Part shown: positions 19,854 through 29,019 of the stretch, piece by piece | Layout: every line of letters begins with the position of its first letter | Position numbering within the stretch: position 1 is the stretch's first letter | Assembly (NCBI GenBank): GCA_030602265.1 | Contig: JAUWAB010000013.1 | Location: 1-64,000 of the forward strand | Reading direction: 5' to 3' | Source: Prolixibacteraceae bacterium | Lineage (GTDB): Bacteria; Bacteroidota; Bacteroidia; Bacteroidales; Prolixibacteraceae | Length of the DNA: 64,000 bases | The notes under the pieces: model-generated | What the model was told of the DNA's origin: nothing | Databases searched by the model: none | Seen by the model: the letters and a program-made list of their open reading frames with translations, nothing else | Program-made: the position numbers and the translations under genes

Positions 19854-20525
19854 ATGGAATATCTGTTGGATAACGGGCCGGAGGAGCAGCAGTTTCAGGA
19901 AATTCTGAAGGCCATACGGCTTTACAAGAGCGGTGAAATTGCGCAGAATATGAAAATGCGCGGGATGGGTTACAAGATGAGCTGGGGCGTTTCCATAATG
20001 GACCTGCGGGATATTTCAAAGAAATATGCACCATCTCACCTTTTGGCACTTAAACTTTGGAATAAGCAGTGGCGTGAAACCATGATCCTGGCGACCCTGC
20101 TCGATGATCCTGAAATGGTGACGGAGCAGCAGATGGATTTCTGGACGAAAAGTTTTGAGAATACTGAAATTGCCGAACAGGCATCAGCCAATTTATACTG
20201 GAAAACCCCTTTTGCCTATGCGAAAGCTTTGGAGTGGTGCCGCGGCAAAAAGCATTTCATGCACTATACGGCTGTCCACCTGATGGGCAGGCTGGCTATG
20301 ATGGACAAGAAATCACCTGATGAAATGTTTGATCCTTTCTTTGAGGAGCTGGCCATCCTGGGCAAAGATCCGGCGCTTTCGACGGTTATTGAGCGGGCTG
20401 TCATCATCATGGCCCACCGGTCGGATTACCTCAGGGAACTGGCCGGAGAGCTGACCGGAATTCTTCGTGACAACGATAACCAGGTGGCCTTCAGGCTTGC
20501 AGGGGACATCGAAGCGGGTATCTGA
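19854..20525 (+). CDS. AlkD-like HEAT-repeat protein (DNA alkylation repair family)
   Basis: A 223-residue all-helical protein that resembles the AlkD family of HEAT-like DNA glycosylases. ATG at 19854 is chosen because an upstream in-frame ATG lies in promoter-like sequence. The segment GVSIMDLRDISKKY followed by LALKLWNKQWRETMILATLL is the family's usual second helical repeat. The catalytic region is not fully recognisable: FWTKSFENTEIAEQ stands where AlkD has Trp and Asp residues, so activity is uncertain. A TAATTTTG box at 19828-19835 is a possible -7 element. Divergent from the flippase. Confidence 0.72.
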   Translation: MEYLLDNGPEEQQFQEILKAIRLYKSGEIAQNMKMRGMGYKMSWGVSIMDLRDISKKYAPSHLLALKLWNKQWRETMILATLLDDPEMVTEQQMDFWTKSFENTEIAEQASANLYWKTPFAYAKALEWCRGKKHFMHYTAVHLMGRLAMMDKKSPDEMFDPFFEELAILGKDPALSTVIERAVIIMAHRSDYLRELAGELTGILRDNDNQVAFRLAGDIEAGI

Positions 20526-20596
20526 CCATGCCGGGACCTGTTAGGGCCGGTACCATGTGCTGTTTTTCCTGAAATGTTTTGATCAGGCCCGCTGGG

Positions 20597-21901
20597 TTAA
20601 ACCACAATGGTTCCCCTGACATTTCCGTTGGGTAATATGGAATTAAGTTTTACCCTGATCAGCTGGTTAATAGCATCCGGATTATACGGTGCTTCCACCC
20701 GGATATAGTTTTCGGTAAAACCTTCCATCAGACTGCCCTGTGTTTGCTCTTCGAACAATACCCTTGCTTCTGTGCCAAGGTTCCTTTCATAAAATGCCCT
20801 GAGTTTTTTCTCCGAAAGGTTTATGTATTTCTGAGTCCTGTTCTTGCGTTCCTCAACCGGGACCTTCCATGGAATCTTCAGAGCCTGTGTGCCGCTTCTT
20901 TCCGAATAGGGGAATGCATGCAGCTGGCTTACTTCCAGGGAGTTGATGAAATCGTATGACTCCTGGAAGAGCTCCTCCGTTTCTCCATTGGTTCCGGCGA
21001 TCACATCCACCCCGATAAAGGCATGAGGTGCCAGTTCCCTGATCCGGTGAATCCTCTCGGCAAACAGTCCGACTGAGTACTTTCGTTTCATCAGGGACAG
21101 AACTTCATCGGAACCTGCCTGAAGCGGAATATGGAAGTGAGGCATGATTACCTCCGATTCAGCGGCAAGCTGAATTATCTCGTCCTTCAGCAGATTGGGC
21201 TCAATCGATCCCAGTCTGAGCCGGTGCAGTCCTTCGACTTTTTCGAGTGCAAGGAGCAGATCCAGGAAATTTTCCCCCGTTGATTTACCAAAATCACCGA
21301 TGTTAACTCCTGTGAGAATGACTTCCTTGTATCCCTTGGAAACAGCTTTGGCTGCCTCAGCAATGGTATTTTCGATCGTGTCGTTCCGGCTTTTTCCCCG
21401 GGCATACGGAATGGTGCAGAACGAGCAGTAATAATCGCAGCCATCCTGTATTTTCAGGAAACTGCGTGTCCGGTCGCCCCATGAGAACGAACGGTGGTAA
21501 TCCTTGATATTGGCCAGGCGGGTCGTGTGCACCTCGGTAACCTCTCTTTTCTGAAGGTCACCCAGCCAGGCCGGAATATGGAACTTCTCCTGTGTCCCCA
21601 ATACCAGGTCAACCCCTTCAATATGCCCGATTTCACCCGGTTTAAGCTGGGCATAACAGCCTACGACCACCACCATGGCGTCCGGATTGTTGCGAACGGC
21701 CCGACGGATTATGTTGCGGCTGTTCCGGTCGCCTGAATTGGTTACCGAACAGGTATTGATCACATACAAATCAGCCTTTTCCTCGAAGTCAACCTTCTCG
21801 AAACCCACCTCCTCCAGGGTGTGCGCAATGGTAGAAGTTTCTGAAAAGTTGAGTTTACACCCCAATGTGAAAAACGCTGCTTTTTTGCCCTGATAATTCA
21901 T
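20597..21901 (-). CDS. mtaB: tRNA t6A37 methylthiotransferase, MtaB type
   Basis: A 434-residue radical-SAM methylthiotransferase. ATG at 21901 starts the UPF0004 domain (AAFFTLGCKLNFSET, VINTCSVTNSGDRNSRN, VVVVGCYAQL), whose three Cys bind an auxiliary [4Fe-4S] cluster. The radical-SAM motif is CDYYCSFCTIPYARG, and a TRAM-like C-terminal segment follows. The enzyme turns t6A into ms2t6A at position 37 of ANN-decoding tRNAs. LGCKLN and the length favour MtaB over MiaB or RimO. An in-frame extension to 21961 is unlikely. It is monocistronic, divergent from the DUF4159 gene. Confidence 0.9.
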   Translation of the reverse strand: MNYQGKKAAFFTLGCKLNFSETSTIAHTLEEVGFEKVDFEEKADLYVINTCSVTNSGDRNSRNIIRRAVRNNPDAMVVVVGCYAQLKPGEIGHIEGVDLVLGTQEKFHIPAWLGDLQKREVTEVHTTRLANIKDYHRSFSWGDRTRSFLKIQDGCDYYCSFCTIPYARGKSRNDTIENTIAEAAKAVSKGYKEVILTGVNIGDFGKSTGENFLDLLLALEKVEGLHRLRLGSIEPNLLKDEIIQLAAESEVIMPHFHIPLQAGSDEVLSLMKRKYSVGLFAERIHRIRELAPHAFIGVDVIAGTNGETEELFQESYDFINSLEVSQLHAFPYSERSGTQALKIPWKVPVEERKNRTQKYINLSEKKLRAFYERNLGTEARVLFEEQTQGSLMEGFTENYIRVEAPYNPDAINQLIRVKLNSILPNGNVRGTIVV

Positions 21902-22102
21902 AATTTGTATAAAATTCGAAAAACAGCACAAAATTAGCATTTTAGCTTTTTGTGGATGCAAAGCAGGTTTTCAATACAGACAATTTTGTCTTTTTAATAA
22001 TACACCATGTAGGTCGATAAATGTTATATTTGTATTTTGATCCGGAAGGAGCTTCCTGAAGGCGTTTTGAACTCCGGAATGTTTTTTGTTTAAGAGATTA
22101 AC

Positions 22103-22768
22103 ATGCGTCATATTGTTATTATATCATCTTACCTTATACTGTTGCTTACGGCTTCAGGTCTTACCGCACAGAATACTTCCGTAAAGATTGCGCTTGCCAA
22201 ATATGGCGGTGGCGGCGACTGGTATTCCGATCCGACTGCGCTGCCCAACCTGATCAGGTTCTGCAACCAGGAGCTCCGGGCCAATATTCATCCTGAGCCA
22301 GCCACGGTGGATGTCGGAAGCCAGGAAATATTCAACTACCCGTTCGTGCATCTTACAGGCCACGGGAACGTGGTGTTTTCCGACAGTGATGCCCGTAACC
22401 TTCGGCGTTATCTCGAAGCAGGCGGATTTCTCCATGTGGACGACAACTATGGCATTGATCCCTATATCCGGCGGGAAATGAGGAAGGTTTTTCCGGAAAA
22501 GGATTTCATTGAACTTCCGGCCTCATATCCCATTTTTAATCAGAAATTCCATTTTCCCGACGGGCTTCCCAAGATCCATGAACACGACAATAAACCGCCC
22601 CAGGCATTCGGAATTTTCCTGAATGACCGGCTGGTTTTTCTCTATACATACGAAACCGACCTGGGCGATGGCTGGGAGGACCCGGAAGTGCACAATAATC
22701 CTCCGGATGTAAGGCTTAAGGCCCTGCAGATGGGAGCCAATATAATATCCTATGTCTTTCAGCAATAA
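22103..22768 (+). CDS. DUF4159 domain secreted protein
   Basis: A 221-residue protein with an N-terminal signal peptide ending near LTAQ, followed by one DUF4159 domain: VKIALAKYGGGGDWYSDP, then LTGHGNVVFSDSD and GGFLHVDDNYG. The fold is related to glutamine-amidotransferase-like/ThuA-like domains. Function is unknown; in other Bacteroidota the domain often sits beside MoxR/BatA-type genes, which are absent here. A TATATTTG box at 22025-22032 could be its -7 element. The next gene starts 29 nt after its stop. Confidence 0.85.
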   Translation: MRHIVIISSYLILLLTASGLTAQNTSVKIALAKYGGGGDWYSDPTALPNLIRFCNQELRANIHPEPATVDVGSQEIFNYPFVHLTGHGNVVFSDSDARNLRRYLEAGGFLHVDDNYGIDPYIRREMRKVFPEKDFIELPASYPIFNQKFHFPDGLPKIHEHDNKPPQAFGIFLNDRLVFLYTYETDLGDGWEDPEVHNNPPDVRLKALQMGANIISYVFQQ

Positions 22769-22797
22769 TACCGTTTATCAATAAAATAACTCATATT

Positions 22798-23049
22798 ATG
22801 GACTGGAACGGAAACAAGGAATCGATCAACCGCGAATTTGAATTCGGCAACTTCAGGGAGGCTATTGCATTTGTCAATAAGGTGGCCGATGCCGCTGAAC
22901 TGAATGACCACCACCCCGATATTCTCATTCACGCTTACCGCAAAGTGACCATTTCCCTCACCACCCACGATCAGGGAAAAGTAACGCTAAAGGATGTCAA
23001 GTTAGCCGAGATCATAGATGAAATCTATGATCTGGGACGGGAACGCTAA
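22798..23049 (+). CDS. phhB: Pterin-4a-carbinolamine dehydratase
   Basis: An 83-residue protein, shorter than most family members but with the full signature: NDHHPDILIHAYRKVTISL and TTHDQGKVT. It dehydrates 4a-hydroxytetrahydrobiopterin during aromatic amino acid hydroxylation; in many bacteria without hydroxylase the protein may serve in pterin metabolism generally. It lies between DUF4159 and aguA on the same strand, with 17 nt to aguA, so co-transcription is likely though a metabolic link is not obvious. Confidence 0.88.
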   Translation: MDWNGNKESINREFEFGNFREAIAFVNKVADAAELNDHHPDILIHAYRKVTISLTTHDQGKVTLKDVKLAEIIDEIYDLGRER

Positions 23050-23066
23050 AAAAACGAACTGTTTTT

Positions 23067-24098
23067 ATGAAGAAAGATATCTGTTTGCCGGCTGAATGGG
23101 CCGACCAGGATGCGGTTATGCTGACCTGGCCGCATGCCGGGACCGACTGGGCTGCCATTCTGGAGGAGGCTGAAACTACTTATATATCCATTGCCAGGGA
23201 AATCCTTAAAAGGCAGGCATTACTGATCGTCTGTGACGACCCTTCACGGGTTGCCAGTCATTTCAGTGCGGCAGAGCTGCAGTCTGTGCGATTCTTTGAA
23301 CTGCCCTTCAATGATACCTGGGCACGCGACCATGGCCCCATCATCACCTTTTATGAAGGACGGACAATGGTAAACGATTTTGGTTTCAATGGCTGGGGCA
23401 ATAAGTTTGACGCCCGCCTCGACGACCGGATCACTTCAGGACTGTTCAGCAAGCAGGCATTTAAGGAGGAAGCCGGCTATCTTGATTGCCGTGACTTCAT
23501 CCTCGAAGGGGGCAGTATTGAATCCGACGGACTGGGCACCCTGATGACTACCGGTGCCTGCCTCCTGAACCCAAACCGCAATCCGGAGCTCAGCCAGGCA
23601 GATATCGAAGATAAACTGCGTAATATATTGGGGGCTGAAAGGATCCTGTGGGTAATGCACGGACATCTGGAAGGAGATGATACCGACAGCCACATCGACA
23701 CACTGGCCCGTTTCTGCGATGAATCGACCATTGCCTATGTACAGTGTATCGATCCCGCAGATTCGCATTTCGGAGAACTGCAACGGATGGAGCAAGAGCT
23801 TAAAAGTTTCAGGCAAACCTCCGGAGAACCCTACCGCTTGGTACCCCTGCCGATGGTTTCTCCATTGTACAATGAAGATGGAGAAAGAATGGGCGCTACC
23901 TATGCCAATTTCCTGATTATTAACCATGCGGTGCTGGTGCCGGTTTATGGAACCCCCGAGGACCGGAAGGCACTCGGAATATTATCCGGAATTTTCCCCG
24001 GAAGAGAGGTGGTTGGGATCAATTGCCTACCTTTGATAAAACAAAACGGGTCGCTGCATTGTATAACCATGCAGATTCCCAAAGGCGTATTGTTATGA
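23067..24098 (+). CDS. aguA: Agmatine deiminase
   Basis: A 343-residue enzyme of the agmatine deiminase/peptidyl-arginine deiminase family, hydrolysing agmatine to N-carbamoylputrescine and ammonia. Visible motifs are NDTWARDHGPI, ILEGGSIESDG, the HLEGDDTDSHID segment holding catalytic acid and His, and the catalytic Cys332 in GSLHCIT near the C-terminus. Its stop overlaps the aguB start in an ATGA, showing translational coupling of consecutive steps of the arginine-decarboxylase route to putrescine. Confidence 0.95.
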   Translation: MKKDICLPAEWADQDAVMLTWPHAGTDWAAILEEAETTYISIAREILKRQALLIVCDDPSRVASHFSAAELQSVRFFELPFNDTWARDHGPIITFYEGRTMVNDFGFNGWGNKFDARLDDRITSGLFSKQAFKEEAGYLDCRDFILEGGSIESDGLGTLMTTGACLLNPNRNPELSQADIEDKLRNILGAERILWVMHGHLEGDDTDSHIDTLARFCDESTIAYVQCIDPADSHFGELQRMEQELKSFRQTSGEPYRLVPLPMVSPLYNEDGERMGATYANFLIINHAVLVPVYGTPEDRKALGILSGIFPGREVVGINCLPLIKQNGSLHCITMQIPKGVLL

Positions 24099-24985
24099 AG
24101 AAGAAAATATTACGGGCCGGACTGGTACAGCAGTCCAATTCTGAAAACATCCCGGAAAACCGCCGGAAGCTGGAAGAGGGAATAGCACGCTGTGCAGCAG
24201 GGGGTGCCGAACTGGTGGTACTCCAGGAATTGCACGACAGTCTCTATTTCTGCCAGACAGAGGATGTGGACCTTTTTGACCTCGCTGTGGAAATTCCGGG
24301 TGAAGCCACCAACCATTATGCTGACCTGGCCCGAAGGTATCAGGTGGTACTGGTTACCTCGCTATTTGAGCGCAGGGCTCCCGGATTATACCACAATACT
24401 GCCGTAGTCTTTGAAAAAGACGGTACCATAGCAGGTAAATACCGCAAAATGCATATTCCGGATGATCCTGCCTACTATGAGAAGTTTTATTTCGCCCCAG
24501 GCGACCTGGGATTTCAGCCGGTGGAAACCTCTGTGGGTAAACTGGGTGTCCTGGTATGCTGGGACCAGTGGTATCCCGAAGCGGCCAGAATGATGGCCCT
24601 GGCGGGTGCCGATCTGCTGATTTACCCGACGGCCATAGGGTGGGAGAGCAGTGACCCGGCCGATGAAAAGGAACGCCAGCGCGAAGCGTGGGTTACCATT
24701 CAGCGCGGACATGCCATTGCCAACGGATTGCCGCTTATCTCGGTCAACCGGACTGGACATGAGCCCGATCCTTCCGGTCAGACCAATGGGATCCGGTTCT
24801 GGGGAACCAGCTTTGTCTGCGGGCCTCAGGGGGAATTTCTTGCTGAAGCTTCCACCGGTAAGGAGGAGGTTATTCTGCAGGATATCAGTCTGGAACGAAG
24901 TGAGCAGGTCCGCAGATGGTGGCCTTTCCTGCGCGACCGACGAATCGATTGTTATGGTGACCTTACCAGACGTTTCAGGGATTAA
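24095..24985 (+). CDS. aguB: N-carbamoylputrescine amidase
   Basis: A 296-residue nitrilase-superfamily enzyme that hydrolyses N-carbamoylputrescine to putrescine, CO2 and ammonia. The catalytic triad is visible as Glu in VVLQELHDSLYF, Lys in YRKMHIPDDP and Cys in GVLVCWDQWYPEAARMM. The ATG at 24095 overlaps the aguA stop by 4 nt; longer in-frame starts lie inside aguA and are rejected. Together with aguA it gives a complete two-step agmatine-to-putrescine module. Confidence 0.95.
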   Translation: MKKKILRAGLVQQSNSENIPENRRKLEEGIARCAAGGAELVVLQELHDSLYFCQTEDVDLFDLAVEIPGEATNHYADLARRYQVVLVTSLFERRAPGLYHNTAVVFEKDGTIAGKYRKMHIPDDPAYYEKFYFAPGDLGFQPVETSVGKLGVLVCWDQWYPEAARMMALAGADLLIYPTAIGWESSDPADEKERQREAWVTIQRGHAIANGLPLISVNRTGHEPDPSGQTNGIRFWGTSFVCGPQGEFLAEASTGKEEVILQDISLERSEQVRRWWPFLRDRRIDCYGDLTRRFRD

Positions 24986-25019
24986 ATATTAGCGATCATT
25001 CACTATAAATTGAGAAAAT

Positions 25020-25493
25020 ATGAAGAAAACAATTATCTCTCTTGCCTTTATCCTTGTTGTTGCATTTTCGGTGAATGCACAGGATTATCGTACCGGATTG
25101 GGAATCCGCGGTGGTTTGTCGAACGGTTTGACCGTTAAACACTTCATATCAGATGTAAGTGCTCTGGAGGGTCTGCTGACCACCCGCTGGAACGGCTTCC
25201 TGTTTACAGGACTGTATGAGGTCCATGCCCAGGCTTTTGGTGTGAAAGGCTTATACTGGTATTATGGCGGTGGAGCGCATATCGGTGCCTGGAACCACCA
25301 TTACAAATCAGACAGGGCTGATAACTATTCTGTTATCGGTATAGACGGAATCCTCGGGATGGAGTTCAATATCACCGAAATTCCTTTTAATATCAGTGTG
25401 GATTACAAGCCGGGTCTCAACGTACTGGGCAAGCCACTGGGCATGACCGACGAGGTTGCACTTTCTGTCCGGTATGTTTTCGGATACCGGTAA
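25020..25493 (+). CDS. Small outer-membrane beta-barrel-like protein
   Basis: A 157-residue protein with a clear signal peptide (cleavage near VNAQ) followed by alternating hydrophobic/aromatic strands, such as LYWYYGGGAHIGAW and VALSVRYVFGYR, the latter ending in an aromatic-rich C-terminal strand. This pattern fits an eight-strand outer-membrane barrel. No family-specific function can be stated. It follows aguB by 34 nt on the same strand and may be co-transcribed; its stop is 6 nt from the converging peptidase gene. Confidence 0.7.
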   Translation: MKKTIISLAFILVVAFSVNAQDYRTGLGIRGGLSNGLTVKHFISDVSALEGLLTTRWNGFLFTGLYEVHAQAFGVKGLYWYYGGGAHIGAWNHHYKSDRADNYSVIGIDGILGMEFNITEIPFNISVDYKPGLNVLGKPLGMTDEVALSVRYVFGYR

Positions 25494-25499
25494 TTCAGG

Positions 25500-26786
25500 C
25501 TATTGGGTATAAAGTTCAATCACCCGCTGAATGGCGCGCTGGCATACAGGGCAAAATTCATCGGGTGCATTGCTTTTCATGCGGCAGTCCATTACCGGAC
25601 TGAAGATCCCCTTGCTCATGTAACCGCCACCTTCAAACACCCCAACGCTGTTTTTAAACCTTTCTTCCCTGGGAGTAGGTACCGGTATTCCGGCCGGAAG
25701 TATATCTTTCCACTTCGATTCAAAGTTAACCATGGTGGTGATATTGGGCTCCCATGGTTCAACCTCCAGATTGTAGAAATTTTCATAAGCCACCTCCGAA
25801 TCGTAGTATTCATCACCCAATCCGGCAAACGAATGCCCGAATTCGTGCACCATGACCTTCTTTGAAAGATAGTGATCGGTGGTGGTGATTCCCAGAAAAT
25901 TATAAAATCCGCCTCCTCCATACTGGCTGCTGTTGACCAGTATGAAATTATGGTCCCAGGGCACGGCGGTTAATGCGTCGTACACCGACAACATATCACT
26001 GGTCGTCAGGTACCGGTCGATGTCAAATGTGTAGAAGGTACTGTTGAATTTCGTGTTTCGGTAAATATTTCTGCCCGGAATGTCTGTCCCGCTCTCCAGT
26101 GAAGGAGTAAAAAGGGCGCTCACATTAAAGTGGTCCCGGTTGCTGTCAAACGGCGCTACTGAAAAAAGATAATCCGTCATGGCCTTCGCGTCGGCAATGA
26201 ATTTTTCTCGTTCTCCGGCGGAATATCCTTCAGACAGGAATACCAGGTCTACTTTTACCGACGGATCTCCGCTGTTGATTATGGAAGTCAGATCCGGCTC
26301 TGATGAATTTTCTTTCCGGATAAAGTAATCTTCAGGATCAATGGTCGTTTCATAAACGATGTCAAAATTTCCCTGCCAGTTCCGGTGCTCGATCAGCAGC
26401 TGCACCGGTTTCAGCGGAAATGGGAAACGTACCGACTGGTAAAATGCCCTGTCCATTTTTTTCGCTTCAGCAGTGGTCTGCCATTCCTGAAACAGGGTGG
26501 CAAATCCCATCCTGAAAATCAGTTGTCCGGATTCCATGTCCGTTACCCTGAACCGATAGGTACCATAGTCGGGCTGGCCGGTCAGATTTACTTTTGAACC
26601 TGCCCAGAATGGTTCCTGCAATGTCTGTTGAGGATAAACCAGAGTGGTTTCATGGTTTCCGGCCAAAATGAAATCAAACCGGAGGGTTTTGTCACTGAAA
26701 TAATCTGAAAATTGAATTTCAGCATAGGTTAAGATTGGCATTAATAAAAAGCCAAGCAGAGCGGAATAAAGCAGCCGGGTCTTCAT
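25500..26786 (-). CDS. M64-family (IgA-peptidase-like) metallopeptidase, secreted
   Basis: A 428-residue exported protein; the ATG at 26786 starts a signal peptide ending near LTYAEIQF. Residues about 30-150 form an N-terminal beta-rich domain, and the catalytic part follows, with KVDLVFLSEGYSAGE and the zinc motif HEFGHSFAGLGDEYYD, where HExxH plus a downstream Asp/Glu are the M64 signature. A Cys-containing tail (FCPVCQRAI, MDCRMKS) is also typical. The family is named after a Clostridium IgA protease, but most Bacteroidota members have unknown substrates. Convergent with the barrel gene and divergent from the MscS gene. Confidence 0.88.
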   Translation of the reverse strand: MKTRLLYSALLGFLLMPILTYAEIQFSDYFSDKTLRFDFILAGNHETTLVYPQQTLQEPFWAGSKVNLTGQPDYGTYRFRVTDMESGQLIFRMGFATLFQEWQTTAEAKKMDRAFYQSVRFPFPLKPVQLLIEHRNWQGNFDIVYETTIDPEDYFIRKENSSEPDLTSIINSGDPSVKVDLVFLSEGYSAGEREKFIADAKAMTDYLFSVAPFDSNRDHFNVSALFTPSLESGTDIPGRNIYRNTKFNSTFYTFDIDRYLTTSDMLSVYDALTAVPWDHNFILVNSSQYGGGGFYNFLGITTTDHYLSKKVMVHEFGHSFAGLGDEYYDSEVAYENFYNLEVEPWEPNITTMVNFESKWKDILPAGIPVPTPREERFKNSVGVFEGGGYMSKGIFSPVMDCRMKSNAPDEFCPVCQRAIQRVIELYTQ

Positions 26787-26830
26787 TTTTTGTAATTTTG
26801 AGCCATAAATATAAGATCTAAAAAGAAAGA

Positions 26831-28168
26831 ATGACACAGCAACTCTATAAATTTCTTCTGGAATTATTCAGGAACCACCAATTTTTTGATGTAGTTGCCA
26901 AACCACTGGCTGCATTTCTGTCGGTTATGGCCTTGTTGCTGTTTGCATGGCTGGCATTGATCGTTTTCAGGTTCATCATTCTCAAGGTTGTACGCAAGAT
27001 AGCCCGGAAAACCAAAACCGAATGGGATGATATACTGATCCACAGGAAGGTTTTCCACAGTCTGGCACACCTGGTTCCCGCATTTATTTTCCACTACAGC
27101 GTGGGTTTTGCCAGTCCGGGAGAACAATTGCATTTATCCGGAATGTCGCCTGAGGTTCTTCAGCAGGTAACCGTGGATTATTACCCGGGATTAGCCGGGT
27201 TTCTGATGAAACTGGTAAATTTCTATTTCCTATTTGTGGCGATATATATCATCAATTCTGTGCTGAATGCCTTTAACGATATTTACCAGACCACTTCCTA
27301 TTCCCAGCACAGGAGTATTAAAGGTTATATCCAACTTTTAAAGATACTGATCTATTTTCTATGCGCCATACTGATCTTCTCCATCATCTTAGGGAAAGAC
27401 CCGACCGTCCTGATTGCGGGAATGGGCGCTATGGCGGCGGTATTATTGCTGGTTTTCAAGGATACGATCCTGGGTTTTGTTGCTTCTATTCAGCTTTCGG
27501 CCAACGATATGCTGAAAATTGGCGACTGGATAGAAATGCCCGGACACAAGGCCGACGGAACGGTTATCGACATCACCCTCAATACGGTAAAGGTGCAGAA
27601 CTGGGACCGCACCATCACCACCATTCCCACCTATGCTCTGGTATCCGAGTCGTTCAACAACTGGAAAGGAATGGAAGAGTCGGGAGGTCGACGGATCAAA
27701 AGGGCCGTTTATATCGATGTCAACTCCATCCGGTTTTGTGATGAGGAGATGTTGAAGCGCTTGTCGCGCTGCGAGCTGATCCGCGATTATGTACTTAGCA
27801 AGGAAGAGGAAATCCGGGATTATAATCAAAAAATGAACATTTCTGAAGAAGACCTGATCAGTAAGCGACGCCAGACCAATGTGGGGATTTTTCGCAAATA
27901 CCTTGAAAATTATCTGCGTAACAGTGTACGCATCAGGCAGGATATGACGTTTCTGGTCAGACAGCTGCAACCTACCGACAAGGGGTTACCGATAGAAATC
28001 TATGTTTTCAGCAAGGAAACAGCGTGGGCACTTTATGAGAATCTGCAGGCCGATATATTTGACCATGTCTTCGCGGTTATTCCGGAATTCGGGTTGAGGG
28101 TGTTCCAGGCACCTTCCGGTAATGATATCCGGGAGGCAACGGAAAATCTGCGAAAACAACACCAGTGA
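26831..28168 (+). CDS. Mechanosensitive channel, YbdG/MscM-like
   Basis: A 445-residue MscS-superfamily protein, longer than the one at 6.7 kb. About five hydrophobic helices precede the pore region (VLIAGMGAMAAVLLLVFKDT followed by ILGFVASIQLSANDMLKIGDWIEM). An insertion near NLNTVKVQNWDRTITTIPTYAL-type sequence and a long C-terminal domain resemble YbdG. Expected role is a miniconductance response to membrane tension. Its start lies 45 nt from the divergent peptidase gene, and a TAATTTTG box at 26793-26800 could serve as its -7 element. Confidence 0.88.
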   Translation: MTQQLYKFLLELFRNHQFFDVVAKPLAAFLSVMALLLFAWLALIVFRFIILKVVRKIARKTKTEWDDILIHRKVFHSLAHLVPAFIFHYSVGFASPGEQLHLSGMSPEVLQQVTVDYYPGLAGFLMKLVNFYFLFVAIYIINSVLNAFNDIYQTTSYSQHRSIKGYIQLLKILIYFLCAILIFSIILGKDPTVLIAGMGAMAAVLLLVFKDTILGFVASIQLSANDMLKIGDWIEMPGHKADGTVIDITLNTVKVQNWDRTITTIPTYALVSESFNNWKGMEESGGRRIKRAVYIDVNSIRFCDEEMLKRLSRCELIRDYVLSKEEEIRDYNQKMNISEEDLISKRRQTNVGIFRKYLENYLRNSVRIRQDMTFLVRQLQPTDKGLPIEIYVFSKETAWALYENLQADIFDHVFAVIPEFGLRVFQAPSGNDIREATENLRKQHQ

Positions 28169-28215
28169 TAAGATAAAATTTTACAATTTGTCACAATTGA
28201 CAGTAAGTTTTTCGG

Positions 28216-28250
28216 TTTTTCTGAAAATTTGTAATAATTTTATAGATTTG
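28216..28250 (+). promoter_or_regulatory. Putative promoter of the first Lrp/AsnC gene
   Basis: TAGATTTG at 28243-28250 matches the Bacteroidota -7 consensus TAnnTTTG. A T-rich stretch ending TTTCTG near 28217-28223 is a weak -33 match about 19 nt upstream. The start codon follows at 28287. Support is by consensus only. Confidence 0.45.
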
Positions 28251-28286
28251 CAAAACGATCTGTAAGTAAATTTTAATAATAATTTT

Positions 28287-28769
28287 ATGAATAAGGATGA
28301 TTTACAGGAGCCGATTGCAGAAATTGACGGCCTGGATGAAAAAATATTAAGACTGATCACTAAAAATGCAAGAATTCCCTTTTTAGAAGTGGCCCGTGAA
28401 TGCGGCGTTTCAGGTGCTGCAATTCATCAGCGTGTACAACGTCTGTTGAATATAGGGGTCGTTTCAGGAAGTGAGTTCATCCTGAATCCCCAGAAACTGG
28501 GGTACAACACTACGGCCTATATGGGTATCTACCTCGAAAAAGCCAACTATCACCGAAAAGTGATTGCCGAGCTGGTTAAGATCCCGGAGATCGTTGAATG
28601 TCATTATACCACCGGTCAGTATGCTATCTTTATCAAAGTCCAGACAAAAACCAACAAGCATCTTAAGAAGTTGATCGATACTCAGTTGCAGGAGATTGAG
28701 GGGATTGCCCGGACCGAGACTTTCATTTCTCTGGAGATGGAATTCAAGCGGCAGGTTGAGATTGTTTAA
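28287..28769 (+). CDS. Lrp/AsnC-family regulator 1
   Basis: A 160-residue feast/famine regulator. Residues about 15-65 form the winged HTH (DEKILRLITKNARIPFLEVA, then GVSGAAIHQRVQRL), and the C-terminal ~80 residues form the RAM ligand-binding/oligomerisation domain with IPEIVECHYTTGQYAIF. Members sense amino acids or related compounds and bind DNA as octamers. Ligand and targets are not evident. A very similar paralogue follows 250 nt later, after an intervening terminator, so the two are transcribed separately. Confidence 0.93.
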   Translation: MNKDDLQEPIAEIDGLDEKILRLITKNARIPFLEVARECGVSGAAIHQRVQRLLNIGVVSGSEFILNPQKLGYNTTAYMGIYLEKANYHRKVIAELVKIPEIVECHYTTGQYAIFIKVQTKTNKHLKKLIDTQLQEIEGIARTETFISLEMEFKRQVEIV

Positions 28770-28788
28770 CCACAAGGATATTTTAAAG

Positions 28789-28818
28789 GAAGCCGGTTTT
28801 GCCGGTTTTTTTTTTTTT
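28789..28818 (+). terminator. Terminator of the first Lrp/AsnC gene
   Basis: Stem AAGCCGG/CCGGTTT (one G-U pair) around a TTTTG loop, followed by a run of about twelve T. It sits 20 nt after the stop codon. Confidence 0.7.
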
Positions 28819-29019
28819 CGTGGAACCGGGATTCCAACCCTGATATTCTCCACTGTGCGTATGTGCCGGGAGCCTGCCATGACGACCCCGGATGACCGGG
28901 CCTGATTTGTCCATGACTAAAGGATTACGCACAAATACATAATTTTGTCAAAAAATGGGTCGCTCATTTCCTTTTTGAATACAATTTATTTACATTTGGT
29001 GGCTAAACAGGAGAAAATT

